A DNA stretch of 64,000 nt, from NCBI GenBank assembly GCA_017547845.1, contig JAFYNZ010000017.1:1-64000 (forward strand). The letters are read 5' to 3'. Position numbers and translations under genes: made by a program. Below are positions 34,814-44,508 of this stretch, one piece after another. The first letter of the stretch is position 1. Each line of letters opens with the position of its first letter. The notes under the pieces were generated by a model. The model saw only the letters and a list, made by a program, of their open reading frames with translations. It did no database searches and had not been told where the DNA came from. Source of the stretch: Muribaculaceae bacterium (GTDB taxonomy: Bacteria; Bacteroidota; Bacteroidia; Bacteroidales; Muribaculaceae).

Positions 34814-36919
34814 TTAATTTTGCTGTGGTTTAAGGTGCTTATCCATGAAGCGGAAGAATACACGTTGCCAGAGCACAGCGTTTTGTGGCTTGAGGATCCA
34901 GTGGTTTTCGTCAGGGAATACGAGCATTTCAGTGTCGAGACCGTTAATCTTGGCAGCGTTGAATGCTTGCATACCTTGAGAAGCGAGGATGCGATAGTCG
35001 AGTTCGCCCACAGTCACGAGGATAGGAGTGTCCCAACGATCGACGAAGCGGTGTGGTGAGTTGGCAAATGTGCGTTGAGCGATAGCGTTGCTCTTGTCCC
35101 AATATGCGCCACCCATGTCGTGCTGAGCAAACCACATTTCTTCTGTTTCGAGGTATTGTGCTTCCATGTTGAAGATACCTGCGTGAGCGATGAAAGCAGC
35201 GAAGCGACCTTCGTGGTGACCTGCGAGCCAGTAGACAGAGAAACCACCGTAGCTTGCACCGGCAGCACCGATGTGGTCGGCATCAACGAATGGTTTTTCC
35301 TTCATGTAGTCGACAGCAGCGAGGTAGTCTTTCATGTTTTGACCACCGTAGTCGCCTGAGATCTGAGCGTTCCATTCTGTACCGAAGCCAGGGAGGCCAC
35401 GACGGTTAGGAGCGATGACGATATAGTCGTTGGCTGCCATGATTTGGAAGTTCCAGCGGTAGCTCCAGAATTGGCTGACTGCTTGTTGTGGACCACCTTG
35501 AGTATAAAGGATAGCAGGGTATTTCTTGTTAGGGTCGAATTCAGGAGGATAGATCACCCATGTGCACATCTCTTTGCCGTCGGTAGTAGGCACCATCACC
35601 TTTTCAACGTTACCGATTTTGAGTTTAGCAAGGAGTTCGTCGTTGACAGTAGTGATGTCCTTAGTTTCGCCGTTTGCAGTGAGGCACACTTCGTTAGGGC
35701 GAGACATAGAGTGACGGAGAGCAAGCACCTTGTCGTTGTCGAATGCGTCGACATTCACATAGTCCCATACGCCTTCAGCTACGGTTGCGATTTCAGCGTT
35801 TTCGACATTGATACGGAAGATAGGCATAGTGCCTTGGTAGTAGGCATGGAATACGATAGACTTGCCGTCAGGGTTCCAGCAGAGGCCTTCTACGCTGTAG
35901 TCCCAATCCTTAGTGAGGTCGCGCTTTTCGCCTGTAGTGAAGTCGTGGAGATAGAGACGGTTTTTGTCGCTTTCGTAACCCGGAGTCTCCATGCTCATCC
36001 ATGCGAGAGTCTTGCCGTCAGGTGAGAATTTTGGGTTTGTGTCGTAGCCGAGCATGCCTTCAGTGAGGTTGACAGTAGTCTTAGCCTCGAGGTCGTAGAG
36101 GTAGAGGTCGGAGTTGGTAGAGAAAGCATAGTCCTTACCTGTGACCTTGCGAGATGTGTAGACGAGCTTCTTGCTGTCAGGCGACCATGCGAAAGTCTCT
36201 GCAGCACCGAAAGGTTTCATAGGGCACTCAAATGGCTCGTCGCTCATGATATCGACAGCGTTTTCTACGCTTGAGCCGTTGAAGTCAGCGAGGAAAGGGT
36301 GAGGGATTTCTTCCACCCATTCGTCCCAGTGCTTGTACATGAGGTCGGTGACATAACGACCTGAAGTGTTAGGAAGGTCGCCGAAGAGTGCTTCGTCTTT
36401 CTCGAATGCCTTGATGAGACTGCCATAGATGACCTTAGTCTGGTCAGGAGAGATTTCGAAGCAAGTCATGCCGTTTTCTGCCTTGCTGACACACTTGCGG
36501 TCTGTACCATCAGCGTTCATAGTGAAGAGTTGCACCTTGCCGCTCTCGTCGTCTTTAGCGAGGAATGCGAGACGCTTGCCACCGTCAATCCAGCGGAGGT
36601 TGAATTCGCTGCCTGCTGTGCGAGTGAGGCGTTGAAGGTCCGAACCATCGATGTTCATGACATGGATTTCGCTGTTGGAAGCATTTTGCTCGATGCTTTC
36701 GTAGCCGATAGCTACAGCGACTTTGGTCTTGTCAGGCGATACGATAGCTTCAGATACTCGACCGAATGCTGCAAGCACTTCAGGCGAGATACGGCCATCT
36801 TTGATTTCAATCTCAGGCTTCTCGATGATAATTTCGTCAGCCTTCTGTGAGCCGTTTTGGCAACCCACAAGCGCCGATGACAGAAGCATTGCGCTCATAG
36901 TGATTTTGAATTTGTTCAT
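34814..36919 (-). CDS. S9-family dipeptidyl peptidase, DPP5-like lipoprotein
   Basis: A 701-residue exported serine peptidase. The N-terminus MNKFKITMSAMLLSSALVGC is a lipoprotein signal with Cys20. A beta-propeller of WD40-like/TolB-type blades covers about 45-420 (repeated SPDGKTLAW-type strands). The alpha/beta-hydrolase domain (about 430-700) carries the nucleophile motif GASYGGF, an Asp in GELDYRI and a His in ENHWI. The wording around GASYGGFSVYWLAG is like DPP5 of Porphyromonas gingivalis, which removes dipeptides with a hydrophobic or Ala residue next to the cut. It probably feeds periplasmic dipeptides to import. Specificity is inferred. Confidence 0.9.
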   Translation of the reverse strand: MNKFKITMSAMLLSSALVGCQNGSQKADEIIIEKPEIEIKDGRISPEVLAAFGRVSEAIVSPDKTKVAVAIGYESIEQNASNSEIHVMNIDGSDLQRLTRTAGSEFNLRWIDGGKRLAFLAKDDESGKVQLFTMNADGTDRKCVSKAENGMTCFEISPDQTKVIYGSLIKAFEKDEALFGDLPNTSGRYVTDLMYKHWDEWVEEIPHPFLADFNGSSVENAVDIMSDEPFECPMKPFGAAETFAWSPDSKKLVYTSRKVTGKDYAFSTNSDLYLYDLEAKTTVNLTEGMLGYDTNPKFSPDGKTLAWMSMETPGYESDKNRLYLHDFTTGEKRDLTKDWDYSVEGLCWNPDGKSIVFHAYYQGTMPIFRINVENAEIATVAEGVWDYVNVDAFDNDKVLALRHSMSRPNEVCLTANGETKDITTVNDELLAKLKIGNVEKVMVPTTDGKEMCTWVIYPPEFDPNKKYPAILYTQGGPQQAVSQFWSYRWNFQIMAANDYIVIAPNRRGLPGFGTEWNAQISGDYGGQNMKDYLAAVDYMKEKPFVDADHIGAAGASYGGFSVYWLAGHHEGRFAAFIAHAGIFNMEAQYLETEEMWFAQHDMGGAYWDKSNAIAQRTFANSPHRFVDRWDTPILVTVGELDYRILASQGMQAFNAAKINGLDTEMLVFPDENHWILKPQNAVLWQRVFFRFMDKHLKPQQN

Positions 36920-36961
36920 GATTGTTTATAAATTAAATTATTGATTCTCAGTTTAATAGAA

Positions 36962-36999
36962 TCGGGGCATGGCACCATTTGCAGATGTCCACACCCCAA
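36962..36999 (-). terminator. Possible carAB terminator
   Basis: On the minus strand an 11-bp stem pairs TTGGGGTGTGG (36999-36989) with CCATGCCCCGA (36972-36962), using three wobble pairs. It starts about 20 nt after the carB stop; the following sequence (TTCTATTAA) is only mildly T-rich. Confidence 0.5.
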
Positions 37000-37019
37000 T
37001 TTATAGGATCTATCTATTA

Positions 37020-40000
37020 TTAATACTCATCCCAGCTCTTAATCTTGATATCGTCGATTGAGAGGTCGCAGAATGCTTGGATGAATGCAGATGCGAGACG
37101 AGCGTTGGTGATCAACGGAATGTTGAGGTCGACTGCTGCACGACGGATGCGATAACCGTTGCTGAGTTCCTTGACAGTGAGGTTCTTCGGAATGTTGACA
37201 ACGAAGTCGATTTCCTTGTTGTGGAGCATATCCATCACCTGAGGTTTGCGGTCGTCGTTAGGGAGGTAAACGCAGATAGAAGGGATGCCGTTTTCAGCGA
37301 AGAAACGGTGGGTGCCTTCTGTAGCGTAGATGGTGTAGCCCTTCTTGTGGAGCAAGCGTGCAGGCTCGAGGAGTTCCACCTTCTGACGAGCGCCACCACT
37401 GCTGATGAGCACTGTCTGCTTAGGAATCTGATAGCCGACAGAGAGCATTGACTTGAGCACTGCTTCTGATGTGTCATCGCCGATACAGCCAACTTCACCG
37501 GTAGATGCCATGTCGACACCAAGCACAGGGTCGGCACCTTGGAGACGAGAGAATGAGAATTGTGATGCCTTGATACCTACGCAGTCGAGGTCGAATGCCG
37601 ACTTGTTTGGCTTATCGACAGGAAGACCGAGCATTACCTTAGTCGCTGTGTCGATGAAGTTTTGCTTAGACACCTTAGACACGAATGGGAATGAGCGTGA
37701 AGCACGCAAGTTACATTCGATGACCTTGATGTCGTTGTTTTTAGCAAGGAATTGGATATTGAACGGACCTGAGATGTGGAGAGCCTTGGCAATCTGACCT
37801 GAGATCTTCTTGATGCGACGCATTGTTTCGACGTAGAGCTTTTGAGGCGGGAACTGGATAGTAGCGTCGCCTGAGTGTACGCCGGCAAACTCGATGTGTT
37901 CGGAGATGGCGTAGAGCTTGATTTCGCCGTTTTGAGCGACTGCATCCATTTCGATTTCCTTCGCTTGCTGGATGAATTCCGACACTACGACAGGGTGTTG
38001 CTTAGAGACGTTGGCTGCGAGTTGGAGGAACTTGGTGAGTTCTTCTTGGTTAGAGCATACGTTCATTGCCGCTCCTGAGAGCACATATGAAGGACGCACG
38101 AGGATAGGGAAGCCTACTTCAGCGACAAACTCGTCGATGGCTTCCATTGATGTCAACTCTCTCCAACGTGGCTGGTCGATGCCGAGCGAGTCACAGAGAG
38201 AAGAGAACTTGTTGCGGTCTTCAGCGTTGTCGATGTCGACAGCTTGCGTACCGAGGATATTGACATTTGCTCCGTCGAGACGCATAGCGAGGTTGTTAGG
38301 AATCTGACCACCTGTAGAGAGGATAACGCCGTGAGGGTCTTCGAGGTCAAGGATGTCCATTACGCGTTCGTAGGTCAATTCGTCGAAGTAGAGGCGTTCG
38401 CACATGTCGTAGTCGGTCGACACTGTCTCAGGGTTGTAGTTGATCATTACAGGACGATAGCCCTCTTTAGCTACAGTGAGGAGTGCGTTGACACCACACC
38501 AGTCGAATTCCACTGAGCTACCGATGCGATAAGCACCTGAGCCAAGCACCACGACTGAACGCTTGTCGCCAAGGTAGTTGACATCGTTCTGCGTACCATT
38601 ATATGTAAGGTATAGATAGTTGGTCTGAGCAGGGTATTCGGCTGCGAGTGTGTCGATTTGCTTCACTACCGGCACGATGCCATTAGCTTTGCGGACATCT
38701 CTGACAACGTCTGAGAGAGGGTTGCTCTCCTTGTTCATACGGTCGCCATAGAGAGCACGGCCCACTTGGAAGTCGCTGAAGCCTTGCTCCTTAGCGAGTT
38801 TAAGCAATGGGAGTGGGAGCTCTTCGATAGAGTCGTATTTCTCGAGTTCGCGAGATGTGCGGATAATGTTTTGGAGTTTTTCCAAGAACCAACGGTCGAT
38901 TTTGGTCAATTCGTGGATTTGCTCTACGCTATAGCCTTGACGCAATGCCTTAGCGATAACGAAGATGCGCTTATCTGTAGGCTCTTTAAGAGCTTTATCG
39001 ATGTCCGGGATATTGATGTTTTTGTTTTCAACAAATCCGTGCATGCCTTGACCGATCATGCGGAGACCCTTTTGGATTACTTCTTCGAATGTGCGACCTA
39101 TAGCCATCACTTCGCCGACCGACTTCATTGATGAGCCGATTTCGCGACGTACGCCGTGGAACTTACCGAGGTCCCAACGAGGAATCTTACATACGATGTA
39201 GTCCAATGCAGGCTCGAAGAATGCTGATGTCGACTTGGTCACAGAGTTCTTGAGGTCAAACAGACCGTAGCCAAGACCGAGCTTAGCAGCCACGAATGCC
39301 AATGGGTAGCCTGTAGCCTTAGATGCAAGGGCAGAGCTTCGTGAGAGACGAGCGTTTACTTCGATAACGCGATAGTCCATCGACTGAGGGTCGAATGCGT
39401 ATTGCACGTTACACTCGCCGACGATGCCGATGTGGCGGATAATCTTGATGGCGAGTTTTCGAAGCATGTGGTAGTCTTCGTTGGAAAGAGTCTGAGATGG
39501 AGCGACTACGATACTCTCGCCGGTGTGGATACCGAGAGGGTCGAAGTTTTCCATGTTGCAGACTGTGATACAGTTGTCAAAGCGGTCGCGTACTACTTCA
39601 TATTCCACTTCTTTCCAGCCCTTGAGCGACTTTTCGACGAGGACTTGTGGAGAGAATGAGAGTGCTTTTTCGACCAATGCCACCAATTCTTCTTGGTTGT
39701 CGCAGAAACCACTACCGAGGCCACCGAGTGCGTAAGCTGCACGCACGATGACAGGATAGCCGAGTTGTTCTGCAGCAGCGATAGCCGACTCGATAGATGT
39801 CACAGCCTCGCTCTTGATGGTCTTAACGTCGATTTCGTCGAGTTTCTTGACGAAGAGTTCACGGTCTTCGGTGTCCATGATAGCTTGTACTGGCGTACCG
39901 AGCACTCTGACGTTGTACTCCTCAAGCACACCATCTTCATAGAGTTTTACGCCACAGTTGAGAGCAGTCTGACCGCCGAATGCGAGCAAGATGCCGTCAG

Positions 40001-40250
40001 GGCGTTCCTTTTCGATTACCTTCTTTACGAAGTAAGGAGTGACAGGGAGGAAGTAGATCTTGTCGGCAAAGCCTTCGCTTGTCTGCACGGTAGCAATGTT
40101 AGGGTTGATCAAGATAGTCTCAATGTTTTCTTCCTTCATTGCCTTGAGAGCTTGCGAGCCGCTATAGTCGAATTCGCCTGCTTCGCCAATCTTCAATGCA
40201 CCTGAACCGAGCAGGAGCACTTTCTTTATTTCTTTATCGTTGGTTGTCAT
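37020..40250 (-). CDS. carB: Carbamoyl-phosphate synthase large subunit
   Basis: CarB makes carbamoyl phosphate from ammonia, bicarbonate and two ATP for pyrimidine and arginine synthesis. The two homologous ATP-grasp halves are visible (about 1-550 and 555-935), each starting with a GSGxxxIGxxxEFD motif (GSGALKIGEAGEFDYSG and GSGAYRIGSSVEFDWCG). The oligomerisation region lies between them and a C-terminal MGS-type allosteric domain occupies about 940-1076. The 1076-residue length is normal. It follows carA by 38 nt on the same strand. Confidence 0.98.
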   Translation of the reverse strand: MTTNDKEIKKVLLLGSGALKIGEAGEFDYSGSQALKAMKEENIETILINPNIATVQTSEGFADKIYFLPVTPYFVKKVIEKERPDGILLAFGGQTALNCGVKLYEDGVLEEYNVRVLGTPVQAIMDTEDRELFVKKLDEIDVKTIKSEAVTSIESAIAAAEQLGYPVIVRAAYALGGLGSGFCDNQEELVALVEKALSFSPQVLVEKSLKGWKEVEYEVVRDRFDNCITVCNMENFDPLGIHTGESIVVAPSQTLSNEDYHMLRKLAIKIIRHIGIVGECNVQYAFDPQSMDYRVIEVNARLSRSSALASKATGYPLAFVAAKLGLGYGLFDLKNSVTKSTSAFFEPALDYIVCKIPRWDLGKFHGVRREIGSSMKSVGEVMAIGRTFEEVIQKGLRMIGQGMHGFVENKNINIPDIDKALKEPTDKRIFVIAKALRQGYSVEQIHELTKIDRWFLEKLQNIIRTSRELEKYDSIEELPLPLLKLAKEQGFSDFQVGRALYGDRMNKESNPLSDVVRDVRKANGIVPVVKQIDTLAAEYPAQTNYLYLTYNGTQNDVNYLGDKRSVVVLGSGAYRIGSSVEFDWCGVNALLTVAKEGYRPVMINYNPETVSTDYDMCERLYFDELTYERVMDILDLEDPHGVILSTGGQIPNNLAMRLDGANVNILGTQAVDIDNAEDRNKFSSLCDSLGIDQPRWRELTSMEAIDEFVAEVGFPILVRPSYVLSGAAMNVCSNQEELTKFLQLAANVSKQHPVVVSEFIQQAKEIEMDAVAQNGEIKLYAISEHIEFAGVHSGDATIQFPPQKLYVETMRRIKKISGQIAKALHISGPFNIQFLAKNNDIKVIECNLRASRSFPFVSKVSKQNFIDTATKVMLGLPVDKPNKSAFDLDCVGIKASQFSFSRLQGADPVLGVDMASTGEVGCIGDDTSEAVLKSMLSVGYQIPKQTVLISSGGARQKVELLEPARLLHKKGYTIYATEGTHRFFAENGIPSICVYLPNDDRKPQVMDMLHNKEIDFVVNIPKNLTVKELSNGYRIRRAAVDLNIPLITNARLASAFIQAFCDLSIDDIKIKSWDEY

Positions 40251-40288
40251 CTTCTGAGATTTTTAGGATTGTTAATAAAGGATACGGA

Positions 40289-41365
40289 TTAGAGGAGGTT
40301 GACAAATTCTTCGAAGATAAATTCTGTATCCTTCGGACCGCTACTTGCTTCAGGGTGGAACTGAGCAGAGAAGAATGGTTTAGTCTTGTGACGGATACCC
40401 TCGTTGGTGCCGTCGTTCATGTTGATGAAGTGAGGCTCCCATTCAGAAGGGATGGTAGAGTTGTCGACAGCGAAACCATGGTTTTGCGATGTGATGTAGC
40501 ACTTTTCTGTGCCGACGAGTCTCACAGGCTGGTTGTGGCTACGGTGGCCATATTTGAGCTTGTAGACCTTAGCACCGGCTGCCTTGCAAAGCAATTGGTT
40601 GCCCATACAGATACCGCAGATAGGCTTGCCGATTTCCATCGCTTTGCGGATATGTTCGACAGTGATTTCTGCAAACTCAGGGCTACCCGGACCGTTGCTG
40701 ATGAACAAGCCGTCGTATTCCATCTGAGTGAAGTCGTAGTCCCATGGCACAAGCACTACTTTGACGCCCAAACGGAGCAGACAACGGATGATGTTGTACT
40801 TCGTGCCGCAGTCGACGAGCACTACTGTCTTGTCGCCTGTGCCGTATTCTACTATTTCCTTTGTGCTGACCTTAGCGATAAGGTTTTCTTGGTTAGGGTC
40901 ATGAAACTCGATGTCCTCGCCACCTTCGAAAGTGATTTTGCCCAACAAAGAGCCTTTCTCGCGAAGCAACTTTGTCAAGGCGCGAGTGTCGATACCATAG
41001 ACACCCGGGATCTTTTCCTCCTTGAGCCATTCGCTAAGAGAGCGGGTAGCTTGCCAGTGGCTTGGCACCCAGCTGTAGTCTTGGCAGATGATTGCTTCAC
41101 AATGTATGTGGCTTGACTCGAAATAGTCGCTGACATTTTCTTCACTCTTGACATCCTCCGATGGCACGCCATAGTTGCCAAGGATAGGGTAGGTTGTCAC
41201 TAATATCTGACCCTCATACGATGGGTCGGTTAAGCTTTCAGGATAACCGGTCATAGCTGTGTTGAACACAACTTCTCCTGCGCATGGGCTTTCATAGCCG
41301 AAAGAAAGGCCCTCAAAAACTGAGCCATCTTCCAATGTGAGAATTGCTTTTCTTGGTTCTTGCAT
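40289..41365 (-). CDS. carA: Carbamoyl-phosphate synthase small subunit
   Basis: CarA is the glutaminase that supplies ammonia to CarB. The N-terminal CPSase_sm domain (about 5-140) is followed by a class I glutamine amidotransferase domain. The catalytic Cys is in GICMGNQLL, with His and Glu in FSAQFHPEAS. At 358 residues it is of usual length. It has a good promoter and lies 38 nt before carB, so carAB is one operon. Confidence 0.97.
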   Translation of the reverse strand: MQEPRKAILTLEDGSVFEGLSFGYESPCAGEVVFNTAMTGYPESLTDPSYEGQILVTTYPILGNYGVPSEDVKSEENVSDYFESSHIHCEAIICQDYSWVPSHWQATRSLSEWLKEEKIPGVYGIDTRALTKLLREKGSLLGKITFEGGEDIEFHDPNQENLIAKVSTKEIVEYGTGDKTVVLVDCGTKYNIIRCLLRLGVKVVLVPWDYDFTQMEYDGLFISNGPGSPEFAEITVEHIRKAMEIGKPICGICMGNQLLCKAAGAKVYKLKYGHRSHNQPVRLVGTEKCYITSQNHGFAVDNSTIPSEWEPHFINMNDGTNEGIRHKTKPFFSAQFHPEASSGPKDTEFIFEEFVNLL

Positions 41366-41388
41366 CTTAGTTTGCTATTTGAATTGTG

Positions 41389-41419
41389 CAAAGATAATAA
41401 TAATTCGCGAAATCTCAAG
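41389..41419 (-). promoter_or_regulatory. Predicted promoter of carAB
   Basis: Minus strand: CTTG (41419-41416), a 19-nt spacer, TATCTTTG (41396-41389). The leader is about 18 nt, too short for an attenuator. Confidence 0.7.
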
Positions 41420-41498
41420 CGATTTGCTTGCTCTATTTGTGATAGAATTGATATATTTTTCTCATCTTTGTCTATGAAGGCATTTAGAGGTGCTATAA

Positions 41499-41531
41499 TT
41501 TGGTGATAACAAATATTTTTTCGTAACTTTG
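41499..41531 (+). promoter_or_regulatory. Predicted promoter of the YIP1-smpB unit
   Basis: TTTG (41499-41502), a 21-nt spacer, TAACTTTG (41524-41531); about 45 nt leader. It is divergent from the carAB promoter. Confidence 0.75.
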
Positions 41532-41580
41532 CAATCTGATTTTCTTTTCAAAAATCGCATTTTCTCCATCTACTTACTCA

Positions 41581-42189
41581 ATGAACTCAAACAACAACAA
41601 TAATCTCCAGGCCACGACTGCGAATAAGGCGACTGCAACCTCGGTGTTGCTTTATTTCTTGAAAATGTTTGTCTCTCCGGTCAATGGTTGGAAAAGCGTG
41701 AAATCGGCTGCGCTACGTTCCGAAGATGTGGCAGCACGACTCTTTTATCCCTCGCTCGCATTGATTTCTGTGGGCGAATTTCTCAAGCTGATTTATAATC
41801 ATGCACTTACGGTCACTGAGCTATTGCAAGATGCAGTCATCACATTCGTAGCATTTTTTGCCGGATATTTCTCCATCTTGTTTCTCGTCGACTTCATCTT
41901 TGCCAAGGATGTCAGAGCAAAAATCACGACCGAATTTGGCAAAACATATATCCTTATGAATCTCACGACATTGGTGATCTTCTACCTTGTCTATGAGATA
42001 ATTCCGTTGGCAGCACCGGTGCTCGTTTTTACCCCTATCTACACGCTCTACATCATCATCAAGGGAGCGAAATGCCTCCGAGTGCCTGAGCATTCGTTCA
42101 CATCGACCATCTGCAAATTGACGGCACTTATAATCGGCGTGCCGATGCTTATCTACTACATCTTCGATGCTCTAATGCCGACAGTCTAA
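41581..42189 (+). CDS. YIP1-family membrane protein
   Basis: A 202-residue protein. After a polar N-terminus rich in Asn and Thr it has about five membrane segments (from residue 60 on), in the YIP1 arrangement. Bacterial members are uncharacterised. It has a good promoter and is followed 11 nt later by smpB. Confidence 0.8.
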   Translation: MNSNNNNNLQATTANKATATSVLLYFLKMFVSPVNGWKSVKSAALRSEDVAARLFYPSLALISVGEFLKLIYNHALTVTELLQDAVITFVAFFAGYFSILFLVDFIFAKDVRAKITTEFGKTYILMNLTTLVIFYLVYEIIPLAAPVLVFTPIYTLYIIIKGAKCLRVPEHSFTSTICKLTALIIGVPMLIYYIFDALMPTV

Positions 42190-42200
42190 ATCGATAGAAA

Positions 42201-42653
42201 ATGAAACAAAGTCAAATTAATATCAAAAACCGTAGAGCTTCTTTTGACTACGAAATCACTGATACCTACACAGCCGGTCTTGTGCTGACAGGCACCGAGA
42301 TTAAGTCTATCCGAGAGGGTAAGGCTGGCTTGACCGACACCTACTGCATCATCGAAAATTCGGAGGTGTGGGTAAAAGGTATGTATATCGCCGAATATTT
42401 CTACGGCTCCTACAATAACCACAACTCGCGTCGTGACCGCAAACTCTTGCTTACAAAACGCGAAATAGATAAGCTCAAGAAGGTCAACGACGATGTCGGC
42501 TACACCATCATTCCGTTGCGACTCTTCATCTCCGAAAAGGGCTATGCCAAGCTCGTTATCGGCGTCGGTCGAGGCAAAAAAGCCTACGACAAGCGTCAGT
42601 CCATCAAGGAGCGCGAAGACAAACGCAGCATCGACAGAATGTTCAAACGCTAA
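42201..42653 (+). CDS. smpB: SsrA-binding protein SmpB
   Basis: SmpB binds tmRNA and brings it to stalled ribosomes for trans-translation. At 150 residues the length is typical. Family marks are [41 protein letters not shown] and the C-terminal tail [20 protein letters not shown] that reaches into the mRNA channel. It stands between YIP1 and a U32 gene with short spacers. The tmRNA gene is not in the window. Confidence 0.97.
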   Translation: MKQSQINIKNRRASFDYEITDTYTAGLVLTGTEIKSIREGKAGLTDTYCIIENSEVWVKGMYIAEYFYGSYNNHNSRRDRKLLLTKREIDKLKKVNDDVGYTIIPLRLFISEKGYAKLVIGVGRGKKAYDKRQSIKEREDKRSIDRMFKR

Positions 42654-42666
42654 CAATTTTACGACG

Positions 42667-44463
42667 ATGAGCGACAAAAGACGCAGTCCACGACCAATCG
42701 AGCTACTTGCCCCTGCCAAAAACATCGAGGTAGCTATCCAAGCCATCAACCATGGTGCTGATGCCGTCTACATCGGTGCTTCAAGCCACGGTGCACGCCA
42801 GTCGGCAGCCAATAGCATCGACGACATCAGTCGACTTGCCGACTATGCTCATCAGTTTAATGCCAAGGTCTACACTACGGTCAATACCATCGTCTACGAG
42901 CAAGAGCTTCGCCATGTGGAGCGACTCGTGCATCAGCTCTATCGTGCCAATGTCGATGCCCTCATTGTGCAGGACATGGGTCTCTTGCGACTCGACCTGC
43001 CACCGATTGAGTTGCACGCTTCTACACAATGCGACAACCGCACTGTCGGCAAAGCACAATTCCTTGAAGCCGTCGGTTTCTCACAGATAGTATTGGCTCG
43101 CGAGCTTACACTCGACGAAATCCGCGACATATGCCACAGCGTCAAAGTGCCTATAGAAGCGTTTATTCATGGAGCACTATGTGTCAGCTACTCAGGTAGA
43201 TGCCACGCCAGCATGGCTCTTCGTGGTCGCAGTGCCAATCGTGGCGACTGTGCACAGATCTGCCGACTTCCCTACACGCTCCGAGATGCCGACTCGAAGA
43301 CCATCTGTCGCGACAAGCATCTCCTCTCGCTCAAAGACTTCAACCTCACTCATCGCATAGCCGACCTCATGGATGCCGGTGTCAGCTCATTCAAGATAGA
43401 GGGGCGTCTCAAAGATGAGTCCTATGTCAAGAATGTCGTTTCCCACTATCGCCGCATCATTGATAGTGTCATTGAGCAGCACCCGGAACTGTATCGTCGT
43501 GCGTCAGCAGGTTGCTCTGAGGTTAGTTTTATGCCACAACCCGACAAGTCATTCAACCGTGGATTTACCGGCTATTTTGTCGACCAACGTCGTCCGAAAC
43601 TATCCATAGCCTCAATCCACACGCCAAAATCGCTCGGCGAAGAGTTGATTGACACCTCTATGATTAACAACGGCGACGGCATATCATTCTTCAACGAGCA
43701 AGGTGAGTACACAGGTTTCCGCGTCAACCGTGTGGAGCGTGGTCGCATCATACCGGCGCAACCGGTCAGAATACCGCGTGGCGCAACGCTCTATCGCACC
43801 TCCGACACTCAGTGGGACCGACAGATGTCACGCCCGACAGCCGTCAGAAAAATAGATATCGACATTCGCATCGACGAGACCGGTGTCACAGCCACCGACG
43901 AAATGGGCAACCATGTGCGTCTGCCTCTGAATGTCACTAAAGAAGTGGCACAGAAGCCGCTTAATGTGAGAAACGCATTCGAAAAACTCGGCAACACTAT
44001 CTATCGTTTGCGCAACTTCGAGTCACACCTCGATGCTAAGACGTTTATCCCAATGTCGCAACTAACTGAACTCCGAAGAGAATTGATAGAAGCACTGATG
44101 CTATCGGCTAAGACATGCTATCGCCACGAGTTACGACGTTCCGAAGACCTTCATGCAAAATATCCTTCGCAGACCCTCGACTATCGTGACAATGTAGCCA
44201 ACTCTTTGGCTCGTCAGTTCTATACAGAACACGGAGTCCGTCAGATAGAAGCGGCAATTGAGACTGCCGACGACCGAAATAGTAAGTCGCGAGTGGTCAT
44301 GACATGTCGTCATTGCATTTTGCGCGAACTTAAAATGTGTAAGCGTGACAACCCTCAAGCCATTAAACGCTACCGTGAGCCACTTGTCATCACCAGTGGC
44401 GACATAAGTCTGCAACTGCGCTTCAATTGTGCCGACTGCGAAATGCAAGTACTCACAACATAG
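42667..44463 (+). CDS. Peptidase U32-family protein (RNA-hydroxylation-type)
   Basis: A 598-residue protein with the U32 core in residues 8-260: PIELLAPAKNIEVAIQAI, GADAVYIGASSHGAR and the family signature FIHGALCVSYSGRCHASM near 180. A C-terminal region (about 340-598) ends in a cysteine cluster (CRHCILRELKMC and CADC). U32 members RlhA and TrhP of E. coli are needed for rRNA and tRNA hydroxylation and use clustered cysteines, so this protein may act on RNA rather than as a protease; that is inferred. The start at 42667 is 14 nt after smpB; an upstream in-frame start overlaps smpB and is rejected. Confidence 0.88.
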   Translation: MSDKRRSPRPIELLAPAKNIEVAIQAINHGADAVYIGASSHGARQSAANSIDDISRLADYAHQFNAKVYTTVNTIVYEQELRHVERLVHQLYRANVDALIVQDMGLLRLDLPPIELHASTQCDNRTVGKAQFLEAVGFSQIVLARELTLDEIRDICHSVKVPIEAFIHGALCVSYSGRCHASMALRGRSANRGDCAQICRLPYTLRDADSKTICRDKHLLSLKDFNLTHRIADLMDAGVSSFKIEGRLKDESYVKNVVSHYRRIIDSVIEQHPELYRRASAGCSEVSFMPQPDKSFNRGFTGYFVDQRRPKLSIASIHTPKSLGEELIDTSMINNGDGISFFNEQGEYTGFRVNRVERGRIIPAQPVRIPRGATLYRTSDTQWDRQMSRPTAVRKIDIDIRIDETGVTATDEMGNHVRLPLNVTKEVAQKPLNVRNAFEKLGNTIYRLRNFESHLDAKTFIPMSQLTELRRELIEALMLSAKTCYRHELRRSEDLHAKYPSQTLDYRDNVANSLARQFYTEHGVRQIEAAIETADDRNSKSRVVMTCRHCILRELKMCKRDNPQAIKRYREPLVITSGDISLQLRFNCADCEMQVLTT

Positions 44464-44508
44464 TTTAAATATTCTCCACAGAATTAAGGAAATTTTACCC
44501 CAATTAAT

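Noticed and set aside
37020..41365. Pyrimidine attenuator upstream of carAB
   Set aside because: The predicted leader is only about 18 nt and shows no hairpin or riboswitch.
42493..42666. N-terminal extension of the U32 protein
   Set aside because: The extra 58 codons lie within smpB in another frame; ATG 42667, 14 nt after smpB, fits the family start.
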